The notes below the pieces were generated by a model. The model was not told the DNA's origin and did not search any database. It worked only from the letters and a program-made list of their open reading frames with translations. A program made the translations under genes and the position numbers. Below are positions 33,430-45,700 of a stretch of 64,000 nucleotides of DNA, piece after piece; the stretch's first letter is position 1, and the number at the start of each line of letters is the position of its first letter. The DNA is from Meconema thalassinum (taxonomy: Eukaryota; Arthropoda; Insecta; Orthoptera; Tettigoniidae): NCBI GenBank assembly GCA_946902985.2, contig OX336388.2, positions 1,218,462,609 to 1,218,526,608 on the forward strand, in the 5' to 3' direction.

Positions 33430-34843
33430 GTAGGAGATGAGATAGTACCAATAGAAGTATTAATTGATGCTGACGTAGCAGGTAAACTCTTCACTGGAGC
33501 AAGCAAGAAATTGGACAGTGGGTTAGTAGCCATGCAAACTAAACTTGGATGGACTAATGGGCAAAGTGAATGGGGCTCAGACGAGAGGCAATGGTGGTAT
33601 GGTCGTGTCATCAATGTTTGTTAGGAACATTCCAGTGTCAGATTTATGGGACCTGGAACTCATTGGTATCAGAGATCCGGTGTTGCAGAAACCCAAGGAG
33701 GAGTTGCATCAAGCTGCTCTACAGCATTTCAAGGAGACTGTGTCAATTAACAGCGAAGGAAGTTTTGAGGTACACATGCCTTGGAAGGAGGGTCATCCAA
33801 CTTTACCAGATAATTATGATATACATTTGAAGAGGCTGGATTTGAGTTATAAGAAACTGAAAAGGGATGGCTTGGTAGAAGACTACCTACAAGTGATGAA
33901 TGAATGGCCTGTATTTGATGCTTCTACAAAATTGGCAGGAAAACCTTCACTCAATGAGTGCCTGGAATCAGAGATTAACCTGAGTGAATGTATACCTAAG
34001 ATCCTATTGCAGGTCCGAGCTAAGGCGAGAATATCTCCAATGAAGAAGATGACGATTCCCCGGCTGGAGTTATTAGCAGCTACTATCGGAGAACGATTAC
34101 ACAACTCAGTGGTGGAAGGTCTTGGAATCGAAATCCGTGAAGCATTTCTGTGGAGTGACTTAACAACAGTCCTTTCTTGGATTCTCCGAGAAGATCAATG
34201 GTTGACATTCGTTGGAAACCGAGTGACAGAAATTACGAATTTGACATCAGCTGATCAGTGTAGACATGTTCCTGGTGAAATTAATCCGGCTGCCTTACCT
34301 TCTCGGGGGTGTGGTGCAAAACAGCGTTGGGAGTCCCAATGGTGGGAGGGTCCTGATTGGTTGAAAGAACCACCAGAATCATGGCCGGAAATTCCAAATG
34401 AAACTGATAAGATCGAGTGCTTCAGTACGACCCAAAGTATACAATGGAAATTTAATCTACCAAGTGCTGCCTGGTGGGGTGGATGGTGGGAGAGACTAAT
34501 AAGAATCTTGAAAGAGACTCTTCGAAAATTTATCGGCCGAGCAAAGTCAGAATATGAAGAGATGTCCACCATCCTTTGTGATTGCGAGTCTTTAATGAAT
34601 TCTCGCCCGTTGACTTACCTGTCCTGTGAGTCTGAAGACCTAATTACATTAACACCATCCAAGTTCTTGCAAGAAATCAAGGAAGCTGTAGGAAAGGACG
34701 GTATTGTTAAATGTCACTTGTTGGTAAAGGAGGGTGTTCAAAAGAAGACTGAGGCAGTGGAAGAACTGAAACAGACCATAGATTTACCTAAGGTGGCAGC
34801 TAGGGGTCGAGAAATAAAGACTCCACGAAGGCTAGATTTGTGA
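33430..34843 (+). pseudogene. BEL pol remnant: long ORF with deleted RT and integrase cores
   Basis: Resumes after the LINE with VGDEIVPIEVLIDADVAGKL (retropepsin-linked domain). A 432-codon frame (33545-34843) then reaches the end. It contains the start of RT (LVEDYLQVMNEW), jumps to RNase H-type sequence (MTIPRLELLAATIGERLHNS, FLWSDLTTVLSWI), then CRHVPGEINPAALPSRG. It jumps again to the integrase end (AAWWGGWWERLIRILKETLR, LMNSRPLTYLS). The RT catalytic YxDD and integrase DDE core are missing, yet the deletions keep one frame open. It is probably a non-autonomous copy. Confidence 0.88.
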
Positions 34844-34915
34844 GATTATAATTATTGATCTGTGTGAAAGGGGTTAAGTTCACTCATCAGGATTTGTTAA
34901 CTTAAGGTGGGAGTA

Positions 34916-35081
34916 TGTTAGGATTGTAATTTGTAATGTAATTTCGTTAGGTTGGCAAAGCATGTTCGAGTGTTTTTTGTTCTAACAGTGTGTGCGGCAG
35001 TTGCCAAGATCCGTTGTTGATGCCTGTTCTGTAATAAAGATATGTGTAATTACTTATGATTTGAAGGCCCTAATTCCAACA
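34916..35081 (+). repeat. BEL 3' LTR
   Basis: Near-identical partner of 28246-28411, preceded by a purine tract at about 34900-34915. Confidence 0.95.
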
Positions 35082-35274
35082 TCGCCTAAAACAAATGTCA
35101 TTATGATCAAATATGTAAAATATGTAACAATAAAATGTAATTAGATGATAGCTAACGTTCTAATTCATGGACATTTATCATTTTTAGTTATGTATAAGCA
35201 AAGGGAAGGAATGTGTATTTATATAAAAATCCTAACCCTAATGATCGGTCTAGGTTGTGAAGTTTCGGGTAGGT

Positions 35275-35405
35275 TCGGTTTGCCCCGCTAAGCTGGTCTG
35301 TCTCGGTGCGTGTCAAAAGATCGTGAAGGGGGATGGATTATCGGTTGCGGTCGTGAGTATTCCGGTCACTTCGTTAGCCCCGCTGGGCTGTCTCTAAGCG
35401 CTAGT
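35275..35405 (+). repeat. Direct repeat around a MITE, copy 1
   Basis: Shares ccccgct..ggtctgtc at the start, and ggtcacttcgttagccccgc and tgggctgtctctaa.cgctag at the end, with 36345-36465 in the same orientation. The MITE at 35658-36221 lies between the two copies. Confidence 0.75.
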
Positions 35406-35657
35406 TGCCAATAAGTGGCCATGGCTGGCAACCTGAAAACACAAATAAAAATACAAACTGCATAAGGCGAAAACCTGACGGTGAGCTATTGTAGCCAAAA
35501 TAATTTCGGTTACAAAGCTGAAGAAGAAAAGGAGCAGGTGAAGGAAAGGAAAAGGTAGAAGAGAAAGGAGAAACGAAAAATGGAGGTGAAACGGAGGAAG
35601 CTCGAGGCTCTCTCTCAGTAAGAACAAAGTTTTGTCATTACTGCAAGTTTAACTTAA

Positions 35658-36221
35658 GGCCCCTTTCACACCGAAGATGCTGGGTGCAGGATGCATGCAT
35701 CTTGCATCTTGATGGAAGCGCTTTCACACCCAAGATGCATGTGCCACTTGCACCTTCTTTTAATATCCATTATCTCTGTTGAGTTTTGTACGTGAGTTTG
35801 AGAAATGAATAATCAATTATCCGTGTCGGATAACATAATTGAAGGGTGGATGGAAGTTTCGTACTTGGAACACAACGTCTAATTGAAGTCCGAAGTTAAT
35901 GAAACTCAAAAGAAATGGCGCGAGTCAAGCACACGTGCAACTGTGTGAATCGCATAGGCTACAGTGTTGCCGAGAGTCGGGCGAGTCAGATTTCCAAGGG
36001 AGGGGCGAGTATGCAAGACAGCACAACAAAGATGCACGCTGAAATCTCCAGCCGGCTGGTTCTCAAGATGCAAGTGCGTCTTGCATCCAGGATGCTAGAC
36101 GCACTTGCATCTTCGGTGTGAAACCTCTCGTTCAATTACATAGTCTGGTGTTTAAGATGCATGCATCTTGCATCCAGGATGCATGCATCTTGCGTCTTGC
36201 ATCTTCGGTGTGAAAGGGGCC
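35658..36221. mobile_element. MITE with double TIRs (564 bp)
   Basis: The outer inverted ends are ggcccctttcacaccgaaga(tgc) at 35658-35680 and its complement at 36199-36221. Inside, shorter copies of tttcacac.c.agatgc recur at about 35709 (direct) and about 36110 (inverted), with atgcatgcatcttgcat palindromes. There is no transposase. The superfamily is unresolved because the target duplication is unclear. Confidence 0.85.
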
Positions 36222-36344
36222 TTCAGTTGTCCAGTGAGTGCCTGATACCTAAAAGAATTAACGCACAGAACAACAAATCAAGCGATTATTCACAGAACAA
36301 ATAGCCCGTCGATAAACGAAATAAAAATGGCTGCCCAAGGATCA

Positions 36345-36465
36345 TGCCCCGCTTGGTCTGTCTTATTATAGTACGTGGAAGAGGTTGGCTGATCTGTTAT
36401 ATTCGTGAGCATTCGGGTCACTTCGTTAGCCCCGCTGGGCTGTCTCTAAACGCTAGTTTATTACT
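36345..36465 (+). repeat. Direct repeat around a MITE, copy 2
   Basis: Partner of 35275-35405, about 1.07 kb downstream. The shared block ends tgggctgtctctaaacgctag. Confidence 0.75.
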
Positions 36466-36530
36466 AGACCACCACAGAGAATCTTGTGTGTTGTGTAAAG
36501 GATAAGGAGCATATAATATCAGAGTAGGGA

Positions 36531-38147
36531 CCTTGACCTTCGAGCATACAATAGGATAGCTATGCTTCTACCGGCCGACCGTGGGGCCAAAAATAAGATC
36601 AGCTGATGTTGGGCAAAACAAAGATGTCTCCCATAAGAATAGCATTATGAAGTGACTTAAAATCCCGATTCAAGCGTATTGCTTGTGATTAAGAGACTAT
36701 ATCTGTTGAAGGTGGCGATAACTACAATTCCCTCTGAATAATGCTGTTCTTTTTTGTATGAAAAGTGTGAAGTATAATCGTTATATGCGATATTTTGGTG
36801 TGTTGACATATCAGTGTTGGAATGCATAGGTGACGTGTGTAGGGCCTACATGGTTAGAAAATTATAAAATGGTGAATAAAATACGTTTACGTATAATTTT
36901 TATCCGTAATAATTGTCTGACGCGGTTATATTTGTAATATTTTTACATATCTAAAATAATAAACTCTACAAAGCATACCCGTACTAGCTTACCTTTTTTA
37001 GTAACATGTAGGCCCTATGCTTCTATTATGCTGGTTTTCCTTTATAAATCAAGAAAGTTTGCCGATAATCATCCGATCGTATCCATTAACCTGATTATAA
37101 CTATCACCAATTAAAATTCATATTTATGGTCCATAGCTTAAGCAATTCAGGGTATGAAGGGAAGCTGAAATAAGCGAATACATTTAATTATGCGTACAAA
37201 GTGATATCCAGCACTGCATCTTAAAAGAAAACCAATGATATCCCCACTCCAAATATTCATCACCTCCAGCAATAAATCTTACAAATATCCTAATGTTATC
37301 CCCTTCCCCTCCATATTTAGTAAATTCATTTTTGATGGCTAGGGACTTCCGGGTCATCAGCCCTGTGTACTTGAGTAGGCCTATGTGTTGAACTTGTCTG
37401 ACACCGTAACTTAAATTTCTGTGATGACTGCAGTAGTGTGTATAGCTGCATTGGTGGTTGTTAATTCATTTAAGGGGCTTGTGACATCTTGGTCATCAGC
37501 ACCGTGTAGTTGGGTGTGGGTTAAACTTGTCTGATAACCTGTACCGGTATTGATGTGATGATTGTAGTAGTGTGTAACTTTATTAGGGACAGGGTTGAGG
37601 TAGGTGCCTCGGGACTTGAACTAAGGTGCTATCCCGGCATTTGCCTGGAGGGAGTGTGGAAAATCCTGGGGGATATACCACACTCTGGATAGCCGCAGTC
37701 TGCGCCGGGATTCGACCTGCGATATCCGAGCGTGCTGCATGATTTAACGAGCACGGCGACGCCGCTGGGTGCCAGCTGTATTAGGGAAATGTATGTAATC
37801 AAGTCCGTGTATTTTAGGTGATATATTTTAATTCTTACCCGTGAAAAGATAGTCTGTTCCCATTTTCAAACCTCTGACTGCAATTGTAATCAGCGCAAGA
37901 TATAACCATTTTCGCTATATAACTTCACATTCAGCCTCTTACATAAAGGAAAACGCATATTTTACATATTTGTAATATATTATACTGCAAAAATAAGCTT
38001 GTATATCGATAATTATCTTTCCGCTCACGCTGACAACTTGGGCATATACGCCATTTTATACCAACATCAGCTGATCTTATTCTGGCCCCATGTTCCACCG
38101 GTCAAGGCCTCTCTATCCTATTGTATGCTCGAAGGTAGGGACTCTCT
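36531..38147. mobile_element. Non-coding element with about 85-bp inverted ends
   Basis: 36531-36611 and 38061-38147 are inverted copies: cttcgagcatacaataggat(ag) near the outside and ataagatcagctgatgttgg at the inner edge. The 1.45-kb interior has no transposase and includes minus-strand SINE sequence (37340-37790). The flanking duplication was not resolved. Confidence 0.7.
37340..37790 (-). repeat. Minus-strand SINE sequence (two pieces)
   Basis: Read on the minus strand from 37790: a tRNA-like head (gatatcgcaggtcgaatccc B-box region), the body word ccaggcaaatgccgggatag, and the tail module ggtgctgatgaccaagatgt, cacaagccccttaaa at about 37520-37478. A second tail module is at about 37380-37335 (agggctgatgacccggaagt). 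The head and tail place it with the other SINEs here. Confidence 0.7.
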
Positions 38148-38790
38148 GGTATTTCGGAGATCCGTTTTAAATTCAGGGATTGCGTCATTGTTTGGGCTCC
38201 AACTCAAACGCACATGGTGCGCAAAGCTACTAATAAGCGTTACATGGTGCGCACTACGTGGCGAATTCCAACGCCACTGAGATGCAATAACTGGCCGTAA
38301 ATTGTGCAAGAAATATAAGTGACTGAAGGATCTAGGTTGCTTTCGCCAAGTACGTTAGCCAACTTACGAAATGAGAGGATATCGAATCGAGTTTGATTAA
38401 TCTGGATACACATAGTTATTGTTGCTTTAAAGCAACTACGTTTTCTTTTTGAACGCCAATATATTACTTAGATTGAATATTAAGAGGCAACGGACAACGT
38501 AAACTTGAATATCGTACGTACGCTGTGGTCGATGTCGTTGGTACGATGAGAAGAAATAAAAGGACTGTCGATGTTTTATTTCCTACTTTTTTCAGTTGCT
38601 TAGCCCTTTTAAGACGTTTAAGTACAAGCGAATAGTCTTTTAGAAGTTTCAACGATAAAAATAAATAAATCATGAAGTTTCATGCAAGTTCGCAATATTA
38701 AGGTGCCATACCCCTATTGCGACCCAGTACGCCACTATGGCTGATTTCTTGTCTGCTATACCTCATTCTCTAAATAAATTGTATATGCCC

Positions 38791-38988
38791 TGTTAGTTTT
38801 AATGTAAATCTTTATTTATCAAGTGAGAAATACAATACAAAATACAAATCATCTTTTGAGACGCTTGTCACATGTCACGCGAACACGCACAGACTTTGCA
38901 CTGACTCGTCTTTTGTTCTCTTCTTTATTGTACATGTCTATTTCACCAGGTGGCGCTACTGTGCTATTTTGTCTTTCAAATATTAACA
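38791..38988 (-). repeat. Copia 3' LTR (element orientation)
   Basis: Starts tgttag and ends attaaca. It is the downstream LTR of the minus-strand element and is 198 bp long. Confidence 0.95.
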
Positions 38989-39057
38989 CTTCCTCCAAAG
39001 AAAAATCAAATACAAATAAAAAAATAACAAGATGAACTATTGAACACTTTTCAGCCT

Positions 39058-42000
39058 CTAAGATGTCATCTTCTGCACGCCAATCCTCTCACGCAGCATC
39101 TCGAATCTGACCCTCTCCAGAGGTTTAGTTAGAAGATCAGCTAATTGATTGGTCCCGTCGATGTGCTCCAGCTCAAGGTCTCCGTCCAAAAATCTTTCCC
39201 TCACATAGAAATGACGTACCTCAATATGCTTGGATTTTCGATGGTGTTCCGGATTTTTAGCCAATTTAACTGCACCAGCATTGTCGATGTAAAGCGTAGG
39301 AGGTTTGTCAGCAGTTCCCAGTAATTCAGAAAACAGTCTTTTCAGCCAAATCAACTCCTTTGCTCCTTCACTTGCAGACACAATTTCAGCTTCAGTTGTC
39401 GATGTTGACACACTTCTGTAACTGACTTCTCCATGATTGTAGGTCGAAATGACACCCGTCGTTGAACGACTCGTCCTCTTGTCACCGGCGTAGTCAGCAT
39501 CACTGTAGACCTCCAAAACGTCCTCTTTCCTATAGACGATTCCATGGTTCACTGTGCTCTTTAAATATCGAAATATCCGTTTCACTTGACTCCAGTCTTG
39601 AACTGTAGGATTCTCCATGGCTCGAGCAGCTTTGTTGACCGCGAATGCGATATCTGGACGTGTAGCTGTAGTCAGGTACATCAAGGATCCCACGGCCTCA
39701 CGATAAGGAACCCTGGCCGAAACCTTTTCTCCGTCTTCGCTTTCTTAGCGTCCAACTGGGGTAGACACTCCATTTGACTCGGCCATCCCAAATTTTTCTA
39801 GGATTTTCCTCTTATAATCCTCTTGACTGATTGAAATTCATCCATCATGGTTTTGTTGTATCTTCATGCCCAGGAAATTGTTGAGAGATCCTCTGGTCGT
39901 GTGAAATTCCTGCTGAAGTTTTTCCATGAACTGCTCGATATCTTCTTCGTTGCCAATTACCAGACCATCATCCACAAAGATTACAACAGCCAACCACTTT
40001 CCATTTTTGTTGCTGTAAAAGAGACAAGGATCAGCTTTGCTGTTTTTGAGTCCAGCTTTCTCCATGAATTTCTTGAAACGCTTGTTCCAGCAGCGTGGAG
40101 CCTGTTTTAAACCATATAAGCTTCTTTTTAGATGACACATTCGGCCAGTACCGTCCTGATGACCTTCTGGCTGTTCCATGAACACATCTTCTTCAAGCTC
40201 GCCGTTAGAGAAGGCCGTCTTGACATCAAATTGACCAAGTTTCATCTCCTTTTCAACAGCTACTGCCATCAGAGCTCGAATGGTATCATACCGTGCAACA
40301 GGGCTGAATGTTTCTTCATAATCGATTCCTTGCTGATGCACATAGCCTTTGGCAACCAATCGTGCCTTGAAGCGAACTTCTCCTCTGTCCGTTGTCTTCT
40401 GTCGAAGAACCCACCGATTTTTCAGGACCCGTGCACCATTTCGATGCTCAACCAATTTCCATGTATCATTTTCCTTTAAGGACTCCACTTCTTCATTAAT
40501 TGCTTTCAGCCACTGATTTTTATCACTAGACTGCAGCGTTTCAGAGTATGAGTCAGGATTCTTTTCAACGATAGATGGTCCAGCCATGTACATGTAATTT
40601 CCACTGATCATCCACGATGGCTTCTTACTTTCACGTTTGCTTTTCCTTCTTTCTTCAGTCTCCCCTTCTTCCTCATCTTCGCTTCCTCCGGAACTGGATG
40701 CCGAAGCAAAATCTTCAATTTCGCTTAAGTTCTCATCTGACTCTGACCTCCTCTGTAGGCCTACATCAGACGATGAATTAGACTGATTCCTCTCCACACG
40801 TTCTTCAAGCGTGACTTCAACCTTTCCGGCGTTGGCGCGCAGATTGCAGACAACTTCAGGTTTGAATTTCACATCATGGCTTAGAACAACCTTTCCCTGA
40901 GTTGGAATCCAGACCCTAAATCCATCCCTGTCGTTCACGTACCCAACCAAATGTCCAAAAACAGCTTTGTCGTCGAACTTTGAGCGAAAATTCTTGTCGA
41001 TATGCACGTAGCATTCTGTTCCGAAGATCTTCAGATGACTGAGTCTTCCCACTGGTCGTCCATACCACAATTCATAGGGAGATTTGTTTTCAATGGATGA
41101 CTTCCCAGTGCGATTCAGGAGGTACACCGCAGTGTTGCAGGCTTCAGCCGAAAGTTGTTTCGTTAACTTGCTGGGATTCAGCATAGATTTTGCGCACTCC
41201 ACAATCGTCCGAATTTCACGTTCCGCAACTCCATTTTGTTGTGGTGAGTACGGCGTAGTAATGCTGTGTTCTATGCCTCTGCTTGCGAGTAGTTCAGAAA
41301 CCTTCTTGTTATCAAATTCTTTTCCTCCATCACACCTGAACAGCTTCACGATGCGTCCATTTGTTTTGGCTTCATTCAGGAACTGTTCCAGAACGGTGTA
41401 CACTTCACTTTTGTGCTTTAAAAAGAAAACTCGTTGAAACTTGCTGAAATCATCCTTGAAACATACGTAGTAGCGTGCCTTTCCAAGAGATTCAGTAGAC
41501 ATTGGTCCATTCACATCGGCGTGCATTTGTTCACCGGTGGCTGTTGGTCGATTCATTCGTGTCTTGAATGACAGTCGATGCATTTTTTCCCAGTGCACAT
41601 CCATCGCAGAAATCCTCTTTACACATGTCTACATTGATGTTCATCTGCTTCAGTACATTCTTGACATGCGCTTTGTGTTGATGACCAAATCGTTCATGGT
41701 AGATCTTCAGTTTGTCCGACGATGTAGCTAAATTCACTTGAATGGGTTGTGCCGGTTTCACGACGCGCATGTCAAGTACATACAGACACGTCCAGCCATC
41801 ATCGCCTTTCCAGTAACCTTGTCTTCAATTCTAACAGTTAGGTCGTCAAGTCTTGCACAAAAACCTTTCCTTGCAGCAGCTTTCACAGAAAACAGATGAG
41901 CCATTGCATCGGGAACATACAAAACTTCAGTCATCTCAGCACTCAACCAAGCGTTGTTCAGCCGCACTTGAATGTTTACAGTTCCTTTGCCGTGAGCTAG

Positions 42001-43014
42001 CATGCTCACACCTCGTTTTCCTAGCAAAATCTTCTCTGGAGCAGCAAACTTGACGTATGTGGTAAAATACTGTTTGTTCGAGGTGGTGTGATTTGTGGCG
42101 CCACTGTCGCAGTACCACTCCTCGGCTTGAACAAAGTCGCCGTCTAACGCACTCATAGCATGTGTCAGAAACGAAGCATTGTTCTCCTTATTTTTGTTTC
42201 TAGTGTCACCCTCTTTCTTCTTCACTGGACATTCACTTGCCCAATGGCCCAATTCCTTACATTTGAAACATGGAAACTTCTGCTTTACTCGTTGAACATT
42301 TTTCTTCGACTTGTCATCAGCGCTGCCTTTGCCACTGCCATACTGGGAATCCTTCTTGGGAGCACTACGTACCACAAACGCAGTCGATTCCACGTTTCCT
42401 TGGTCACGCAGTTCAACCATGCACAATTTTTCAATCAACAAGTTCACAGTTTGATTTTCCGTCGGAATCGTGTCCCACACATCCTTGAAATTATCATATT
42501 ATTTTCCCAGCGTGGATAAAATTTGACCGTTCAAAGTCCTTTCAGATAACGTGTTTTCGTTGTGCTTTTGGAGTTCGTCGTTCAGATCCTGATAAAGCTT
42601 CTGTAACTTCGCGTCATGGGTGCTGATGTCCTCTTTGTCGTCACGTGTCACTTGGAAGAATGACTCGATCAACATGTTCAGTCGCTGCGTACTGCTTCGT
42701 TCGAACCGTGCGCTCAATTTTGTCCAAATTTCACTGGCATTGGTGCACGTCAACACGAGTTCTGCAACAGATTTTCCTAGCGCACCTGCTAGCAAACTGG
42801 CCGCTTTCGCGTCTTCTTTCAACCACTGCTTATATGCCGCTTTTTGTTGCGCAGTTGCATCTGCCGGCAACACAGGACACTTTTTCGAACCAGCGACAAT
42901 ATTTTCCAGTTCATACGACCGCAAAACCATCAACACATGCCATTTCCACTTTGCCCAGTCTTCAGGTCCTTCAAGTTTATCCACTTGAACTTTGTAGTCA
43001 CTGCCGGTTGCCAT
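39058..43014 (-). pseudogene. Copia gag-pol polyprotein (few lesions)
   Basis: Minus strand from MATGSDYKVQVDKLEGPEDW (start 43014). Gag runs to an in-frame TAA at about 42500, with zinc knuckle CFKCKELGHWASEC downstream. The protease has WYCDSGATNHTT. The GAG-pre-integrase HHCC reads HERFGHQHK...CDGCALGK. The integrase reads HADVNGPM, FRCDGGKEFDN and PQQNGVAERE (D, D, E). RT reads FDVKTAFSNGELEEDVFMEQ and VIFVDDGLVIG (catalytic VDD). RNase H ends with VYSDADYAGDKRTSRSTTG and KHIEVRHFYVRE. Lesions I can see are the TAA at 42500, frameshifts at about 41765 and 41590, a TGA at 39838 and a TAA near 39747. It is recently dead; full-length active relatives are likely elsewhere. Confidence 0.93.
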
Positions 43015-43106
43015 TTTGAGGTTATCGTTACTCACAAAAAAAAAATACAGCACGTGTTCCACAGGCGCTCAGCTTCGGATCCACTCACGAGATAATACCA
43101 TTTACA

Positions 43107-43126
43107 CGGGGCCTGGGCCCATAACC
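43107..43126 (-). promoter_or_regulatory. Copia primer-binding site (initiator-Met tRNA half)
   Basis: Minus strand ggttatgggcccagg directly follows the 5' LTR. It is complementary to the middle of the initiator-Met tRNA (cctgggcccataacc), the cleaved-tRNA priming site known for copia. Confidence 0.85.
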
Positions 43127-43323
43127 TGTTAGTTTTAATGTAAATCTTTATTTATCAAGTGAGAAATACAATACAAAATTCAAATCATCTTTTGAGACGT
43201 TTGTCACATGTCACGCGAACACGCACAGACTTTGCACTGACTCGTATTTTGTTCTCTTCTTTATTGTACATGTCTATTTCACCAGGTGGCGCTACTGTGC
43301 TATTTTTCTTTCAAATATTAACA
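43127..43323 (-). repeat. Copia 5' LTR (element orientation)
   Basis: 197 bp. It differs from the other LTR by three substitutions and one indel. The flank is tgccc. Confidence 0.95.
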
Positions 43324-43328
43324 TGCCC

Positions 43329-44290
43329 AATAATGTCATTTCATTACAATTAACTTGACCTCAATGATTAAATGATTTTCAACTGTATCTACAGAAAAAA
43401 TATAGGCAGGGTTGAGGATTGTCTTCAAGGAAATGAGTAAGCTGATTTTCCAGACAGTTTCAATTGATTTATTAATCTATGTTCAATCATGGTACACATT
43501 GTACATTCTTTCACACGTGAGTTATAACTTCTGATGTGTGAACGTCAATGGCTTAGTCGACTGGAGACAGGATTGAAGAAGACCATGCCGGGCTGCACTC
43601 AAGATGATCGGCTACGCTGCAGGACGGTGGAAAACAACTGATCACCCACAGCCAAGTACGGTACACTCCAACGCAGGAAAACCTCTTGGCTAGCTCCGAT
43701 CAATCCTCAGGCTGAAGAAGCTGTAAACTCAAAGAGGATTATTTTTGGTGAACATGAATTTTCAGCCTGTAAAGCAACACAATTCCAGTTAACGCAGCAT
43801 TTCTTTCAAGAAATAAGAGGGAGGGGACATTTGGAAGATGTGGTTGAACGTAATGGTGCAATACATACCAATTACATTTAATACCCCCCACCTCAGTTTA
43901 ATGGCAATTAAACCCTCCTGTTTCGGGCATGTTAAAAGGACCCCTGCAGGGCAAATGTACGAAGCCACATCATATTACTGTTAAATACACAGAAAAAAAT
44001 CTGCATAACAGGTTTATTGTGCCCACTGTATTAAAAGAGAGAGGGGAAAGAGTGTGTCCTACAGGCAAGTGGTCAATATTCTTGAAAATACTCTATGGCC
44101 TTTAAGTATAAATTTACATTGGTCTTTAACCTCACCCATTATCTCATAACATGTGTGTTTTGAAATGTGCACATTAAATGCTAAAATCTATCGTTTTAAA
44201 GTTAGGCAATGATGACATTGTTGCTTTGTTGAAGAAGGACTGGTGAAGTTCAAAACATGTGCACGTATATCTACCCCCTGTCATCTTTTT
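43329..44290. other. Gene-free stretch with a hammerhead relic
   Basis: No coding region recognised. At 44228-44266 ttgaagaaggac...gttcaaaacatgtgc is a decayed version of the hammerhead-like motif (the core Cs are lost). Confidence 0.5.
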
Positions 44291-44580
44291 TGTCGTGTGG
44301 CCTCCTGAGAGGCCGAGTACAGGTCTTTCTAGTCAACGCTCGTGGGCGACCTGCGTATCGGAATGAGAGATGATTTAATGAAACTAGGCAAGGATGTGGG
44401 AGGAAGCGGCCGTGTCCTGTCAGAAGGTACCGTCCCAGCATTTGCCTAGAGTTGAAAATGGGAAACCACGGAAAACCATTTCAAGGAAGGTGACGGTGGG
44501 GTTCGAACCCACGTCCACCGAGTCAGCAGAGAGCTTGGGCCCATGGCTGAACGCTGCGCTTTAGCTGCTGGCATACCTAC
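44290..44580 (-). repeat. Minus-strand SINE
   Basis: Minus strand: a tRNA-like head with B-box-like gtgggttcgaaccccaccgt, the body ttttccgtggtttcccattt and aggcaaatgctgggacggta. This is the same SINE class as 22.05 and 37.6 kb. Confidence 0.7.
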
Positions 44581-45159
44581 ACCTAATTATTATTCTTTCA
44601 GAGGTATCGAAGAGGAGATACAATGAATTGCTATAAAAATTGAAACAAGATTTCAGTGAACCGCCATCCAATACAATACCACCATTGAAATATTGCATTA
44701 ATTTAAGTCGATGCGGTTCCACCTAGCCAATGTGTACAGCCGGATGTCGTAACAGATGGCAACATCACAAGGAGCTGATAAAAGGATGAAATAAATGAAT
44801 ATGACCAAGCAGTTGAAATGAAGCGAGGTACCGTCCAGGCCATTGGGGCTTGTTGAAAATGGTAAACCTGACAAAAAAAAAAAACATCCAAAACCAGTCA
44901 CCAGAAAGATAGGCCCCATGGCCTAGCACTGCACTTACATGATTGCAGCTACCAAATATGTAAAAACTTTACATTAAACTATATACACTACACACACATG
45001 TACTGACACAGTGCAATGTAAAGAAAAATGTATCTCCTTTAGAAATTACTACAACATGAACATACTGTTACACCAGATTATACATATTTCCAGGATACTT
45101 CCACAGCATGTGTGCCAACCGTCCAACTCTGCTTGTGGGTGTATTCCATCCCTCCCACC

Positions 45160-45700
45160 ATTGAGGGGGGCAATTCATAAGACAAGTAGGAAGCCTCAAA
45201 GAACAGCCAAGGTTGCTCCTTTTCGTTGCCTCGTACGATAGCCAGAGGATACCATAGGTGTAGTCTAAACCCCCACCCACAGGGGGCTGCAGTGTTGAAG
45301 CCACCCAAAGAAATTATACTGTCTTGTTGATTAATTTCGGGGCTTTGCGACATTGTGGTCATGTGGCCCCGTGTACTTAGGTGTGTGTGGAATTTGTCTG
45401 ATAACCGGTGTTATTGTGAAGGCTGTATTTGTGTGTGTAGTTGTAACTCAGATGATGATTAGCAAGGAGGCGGTCGTGGTCTTAATTAAGCATTCGCCGG
45501 GAATAGAAGTGGGAAAACCACAGAAAGCCACTTCCAGGATGGCTGAGGTGTGATTGGAACTTGCTTCTTCTCAGTTTTTGCGCAACCCTAGGCCAGAATT
45601 AAACTTCTTGGCAGAGCTGGGAATCGAACCCGGGCCTCCGCAGTGATAGCCAAGAGTACTAGCCACTACACAATGAGGCACAAAAGAAGTTATGTATATG
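45160..45700 (-). repeat. SINE cluster, minus strand
   Basis: 45310-45690 on the minus strand has a tRNA-like head (cattgtgtagtggctagtac, then ggcccgggttcgattcccag). The body includes agtggctttctgtggttttc and the tail module is cacggggccacatgaccaca, atgtcgcaaagccccgaaat. 45160-45305 is another SINE fragment (gttgcctcgtacgatagcca). Confidence 0.7.

Larger units (their letters stand above)
28246..35081 (+). mobile_element. BEL/Pao LTR retrotransposon with nested LINE
   Basis: 166-bp LTRs (28246-28411 and 34916-35081) start TGTTAG and end CAACA, differing at only about two sites. The flanking 5 bp are tagcc and tcgcc (one mismatch). The polypurine tract cttaaggtgggagta abuts the 3' LTR. Gag, zinc knuckles, aspartic protease, RNase H and integrase C-terminal parts are in BEL order. 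A LINE is inserted at about 30131-33429. The element is internally deleted in RT and integrase. Confidence 0.93.
38791..43323 (-). mobile_element. Copia LTR retrotransposon, nearly intact
   Basis: LTRs lie at 38791-38988 (198 bp) and 43127-43323 (197 bp), about 98% identical by eye (three substitutions, one indel), with a perfect 5-bp target duplication tgccc on both sides (38786-38790 and 43324-43328). The primer site next to the 43-kb LTR reads ggttatgggcccagg on the minus strand. This matches the internal initiator-Met tRNA site used by Drosophila copia. A purine tract (tttggaggaag, minus) abuts the 38.9-kb LTR. All protein domains are present. Confidence 0.96.

Noticed and set aside
39847..43095. 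Several plus-strand ORFs of 60-124 codons
   Set aside because: They are antisense shadows of the Copia polyprotein on the minus strand.
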